From assembly GCA_964551815.1 (NCBI GenBank), contig CAZKEL010000075.1:1-7784 (forward strand): a stretch of DNA of 7,784 bases. The letters are read 5' to 3'. Within the stretch, counting starts at the first letter, position 1. Each line of letters opens with the position of its first letter. This stretch comes from D37C17 sp964551815. Its GTDB lineage: Bacteria > Fidelibacterota > Marinisomatia > SCGC-AAA003-L08 > D37C17. A model generated the notes under the pieces. The model did not search any database, was not told where the DNA came from, and was given only the letters and a program-made list of their open reading frames with translations. Below are positions 5,280-7,784 of this stretch, one piece after another. Position numbers and translations under genes: made by a program.

Positions 5280-7760
5280 GTGAATTTAAAAGACATATAT
5301 TATTTTCTCGGAGGTATTTTTCTCCAATTAACCCTTGGCTTTTCAACAGATTGGTCAATCAGTATTACAGGGGAAGATATCTATGATATTGGCTCATCAC
5401 ATACCATTCACCTTGGTGTCTGTGAAGACTGTAGCGACGGCTGGCAATTTGGGGAAGACCAATACGACTATCCTGACCCATTTTCCGGTGAATACACCAA
5501 TATTCATTTTTTCCATTTAGATTGGTATGGCACCGTTGATGAATCGGGTAATACCTGTTGTGATGACATGGCCTTTTCAACTGATTACCGGTCTGTGCAT
5601 CCCAACAGTGAATTAGTGGGTTGGGGAATCCGTGGAAGTACAGGTGGCGGCTTGTCTGCCTCTGTTCCACTTGCCCTTTCCTGGGATACAGCTGCCTTCG
5701 ACTCCCTTTCCTCAGATTATGAAGTGTATCTCTATATTGGGGATACAGGCTACAATATGCGTACCTACTCGTCAGCCATAACTGACCAAAGCGAATTCTA
5801 TTTAGATGAAGAATACCGTCCCAATATCTGGGTGTATATGGGTGCCTGTGCCAGCAGTGGTACAACTACTCATTATTTAGATGAAGATAATGATGGATGG
5901 GGCGGAGATTTAGAAGCAGATTTCTGTCTGGGGTATGCCCCTGAAGGATGGGTAGCGAATAATGAAGATTTAGACGATACACTTCACTGCATATCAAACC
6001 TCATTGATGACTGCAATGTCTGTGACGGATATAACCTTGATAAAGATTGTAATGGTGACTGCTTCGGCAGTGCATTTTTAGATGACTGTAATATATGTTC
6101 TGAAGGAAATTCAGAACATACGGCTAATACTGACAAAGACTGTTGGGGAGACTGCTTCGGCAGTGCAATCATAGATGATTGTAATATATGCTCTGAAGGA
6201 AATTCCAACCATACAGCAAATTCTGATCAAGATTGTTCAGGTGTCTGCTTTGGAGATGCTATCATTGATGATTGTAATGACTGTGTAAACACAGACCCTA
6301 ACGCAGGTTGTTTTATGGATATAGTGGGGAATGGCCCCGAAAATGTCTATGCCCAGATTTTAGAGGATTATATCCGTATTACCTGGGAGATTCCAGAGGC
6401 GGCATTGAATGACCTAATCGTCCATTACACCGTATATTATCAGGACAACTCAGGAGATTACCTTACTCTTGGGAATACGGCAAATTTATCGTTTACTCTA
6501 TCCTCATTTATGGAAGGGATTTTCTGCGTGTCCGCTTTCGACCAGTTCGATAATGAATCCAATCGAAACTGTGTTGAAGCTACTGCAGATTGTACCTTTA
6601 GCTGGGAACTTGAACCAGGGCCAAATCTAATTTCAATTCCCTGTCTGCCGGAAAATAATTCCATCGGCAATGTGGCAAGCAGCCTGGAAGGTAAGATCAC
6701 AGGTGTCATTGCAGGAGGCGCTGCAGCACAGTATATAGAGGGTATTGGCTTTATCGGTGCCTTGCTGGAAATAGATCAAGAATCCGGATATTGGTTTTTA
6801 ATTGATCCTGAACTTGATGGGCCAATCTCCTACACTCTCACTGGGCAGCCTGCCAGAGATATCTCCTATTCTTTTAATAGTCCGGGGATAAAGCTGATTT
6901 CTTTCCAGGGTGAGGATAATACCCCTCTCTCTTATGCCCTGCCTGACGATGTTGAGCCATATATTCCCAATATTATTGGTGAAGGAAATGCGGCTACCCA
7001 AATCAATGGTAATTGGTACGGCAGCCTTACCCATTGGAATATTGGCAGAGGATATTGGATTACCTCCAATGAAGCTCTAACATTCACTTGGGAAGAAGGG
7101 TTTAGCAGATTAAATAACAATAATTCTGCAGAAGATAACTCTTATTTAATACCTGAATTTTTTCAATATAATCAGTCCACAAAACAGGCTTTTTATTTTG
7201 TAGAGGATATTCAGCTCTCCAATGGCGAAAGTGCACAGGAAGGCGTCCTCCTTTCCTATATTGGGAACACCCTCACTGGTTCTCGGTATTGGCAGGGTAA
7301 AATGGTAGAGATTCCTGTTATGGGAGATGATTATTCCTTAACAACTGAAGGATATGCCAAAAAGGGCCAAACCCCGCAATTTTCTTTCTTTAACCCACCT
7401 ACAGGGGATATAATCCAGTTAACAATGGAATATACCCCAAAATGGCAGGAAAATGGCGTATTTAATCTGGGGTTGCTCTCAGAAGTGGATTTATTACCGG
7501 AAACCATCAATTTAACAGCATATCCTAATCCCTTTAATCCTAAAACTGCCATACAGTACCAGATAGATATAGAGGGTCTTGCCTCGCTGAGTATTATCAA
7601 TTCAAGGGGGCAGGTGATTTCTTCCCTGGTAAACGGGTTCCAATCTCCTGGAAGTTATAGCATAGAGTGGAATGCATCCCAATATCCCAGTGGACTGTAT
7701 TTTGCCAGATTACACACTGGTAATAGGGTGATAACCCAAAAACTGGTATTGTTGAAATAA
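5280..7760 (+). CDS. Large secreted Cys-repeat/FN3 protein with type IX-like C-terminal sorting domain
   Basis: 826 residues starting at GTG, with a signal peptide at 1-22 (YYFLGGIFLQLTLGFS core). There is no ATG before the signal sequence; an in-frame stop lies at 5229-5231 and the ribosome site is weak. Modules in order: an unrecognised Cys-containing domain (about 23-195); a MopE-like acidic motif (198-235, YLDEDNDGWGG ... PEGWVANNEDLDDTLHC), possibly Ca-binding; Cys repeats (242-344); an FN3 domain (352-435); two units with NLISIP...GYWF (446-505) and KLISF...GYW (530-593); a domain with YNQSTKQAFYF and EIPVMGDD (628-735) shared with the minus-strand secreted protein; and YPNPFNP (748-754) opening a sorting domain that ends in QKLVLLK. 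Such C-terminal domains send proteins through the type IX system in Bacteroidota; use of the same system here is inferred. The job is unknown, probably cell-surface binding. Confidence 0.93.
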   Translation: MNLKDIYYFLGGIFLQLTLGFSTDWSISITGEDIYDIGSSHTIHLGVCEDCSDGWQFGEDQYDYPDPFSGEYTNIHFFHLDWYGTVDESGNTCCDDMAFSTDYRSVHPNSELVGWGIRGSTGGGLSASVPLALSWDTAAFDSLSSDYEVYLYIGDTGYNMRTYSSAITDQSEFYLDEEYRPNIWVYMGACASSGTTTHYLDEDNDGWGGDLEADFCLGYAPEGWVANNEDLDDTLHCISNLIDDCNVCDGYNLDKDCNGDCFGSAFLDDCNICSEGNSEHTANTDKDCWGDCFGSAIIDDCNICSEGNSNHTANSDQDCSGVCFGDAIIDDCNDCVNTDPNAGCFMDIVGNGPENVYAQILEDYIRITWEIPEAALNDLIVHYTVYYQDNSGDYLTLGNTANLSFTLSSFMEGIFCVSAFDQFDNESNRNCVEATADCTFSWELEPGPNLISIPCLPENNSIGNVASSLEGKITGVIAGGAAAQYIEGIGFIGALLEIDQESGYWFLIDPELDGPISYTLTGQPARDISYSFNSPGIKLISFQGEDNTPLSYALPDDVEPYIPNIIGEGNAATQINGNWYGSLTHWNIGRGYWITSNEALTFTWEEGFSRLNNNNSAEDNSYLIPEFFQYNQSTKQAFYFVEDIQLSNGESAQEGVLLSYIGNTLTGSRYWQGKMVEIPVMGDDYSLTTEGYAKKGQTPQFSFFNPPTGDIIQLTMEYTPKWQENGVFNLGLLSEVDLLPETINLTAYPNPFNPKTAIQYQIDIEGLASLSIINSRGQVISSLVNGFQSPGSYSIEWNASQYPSGLYFARLHTGNRVITQKLVLLK
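6003..6311 (+). repeat. In-gene tandem Cys-rich repeats, 93-bp period
   Basis: Units start with [IL]DDCN. The first is 24 residues, the next two are 31 residues each, and the last is cut to about 17. At DNA level GACTGCTTCGGCAGTGCA recurs at 6057 and 6150, and a diverged copy (GTCTGCTTTGGAGATGCT) at 6243, giving an exact 93-bp period. The consensus is DDCN[IV]C..GN...TAN.D.DC.G.CFG.A. Near-identity of the two 31-residue units suggests recent duplication. Confidence 0.85.
7518..7757 (+). other. C-terminal sorting domain (type IX-like), coding segment
   Basis: The last about 80 residues of the 826-residue protein have the family layout: AYPNPFNPKTAIQYQI, a strand pattern LASLSIINSRGQVI, GSYSIEWNA, then YPSGLYFARL and the basic tail TQKLVLLK. 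The YPNPFNP start and the SGLYF[AV]RL motif are hallmarks of the type A sorting domain of FCB-group bacteria. Confidence 0.9.
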
Positions 7761-7784
7761 TTTTCTGTTGATTCCCAATGGGGG

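Noticed and set aside
5365..5865. 166-codon minus-strand frame
   Set aside because: Antisense shadow of the 826-residue secreted protein; Arg/His/Tyr-rich composition without domain features or a ribosome site.
5984..6208. 74-codon minus-strand frame with an internal repeat
   Set aside because: The repetition only mirrors the Cys-repeat units coded on the plus strand.

Overview
The window looks like a scaffold piece from an uncultured marine bacterium of the FCB group, most likely candidate phylum Marinimicrobia (SAR406/Neomarinimicrobiota). The basis is two secreted proteins with DDCxxC cysteine repeats, a GCTDxxACN segment and a C-terminal type IX-secretion-style sorting domain (YPNPFNP...). 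Taxonomy is inferred from protein style only; no marker gene is present.

Layout. Positions 1-1469 are one uninterrupted minus-strand reading frame of 489 codons, without start or stop. It encodes fibronectin III-like and PKD-like extracellular modules. It is separated by a run of 100 Ns (1470-1569) from a minus-strand N-terminal part (1570-2364) with a signal peptide, a ligand-like domain and Cys-rich repeats. The two parts are probably one large secreted protein broken by an assembly gap. The roughly 350-bp spacer at 2365-2720 holds a good sigma70-type promoter, two near-identical 15-bp motifs resembling Crp/Fnr operators, and a hairpin that may end the upstream operon. Next on the minus strand is the hflK-hflC pair (4636 to 2721), joined by a TAATG overlap.

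Divergent from hflK, a short plus-strand operon encodes a 57-residue two-helix membrane protein and a 73-residue SelW/Rdx-family protein. The latter's CxxU redox motif is written TGT GAA AAG TGA, so it is a predicted selenoprotein. A perfect 6-bp hairpin with a 5-nt loop lies 21 nt past the UGA and fits a bacterial SECIS element. A standard gene caller would miss this gene. The window ends with an 826-residue secreted protein on the plus strand (5280-7760): signal peptide, MopE-like acidic motif, 31-residue Cys repeats, FN3 domain, two NLIS...GYW units, a domain shared with the minus-strand secreted protein, and the sorting domain.

Functional picture. HflKC is membrane protease quality control, the small operon is a candidate thiol/selenol redox unit, and the two flanking genes are cell-surface or secreted modular proteins. 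A functional link between these groups is not shown. The main discovery here is the hidden selenoprotein and its hairpin.
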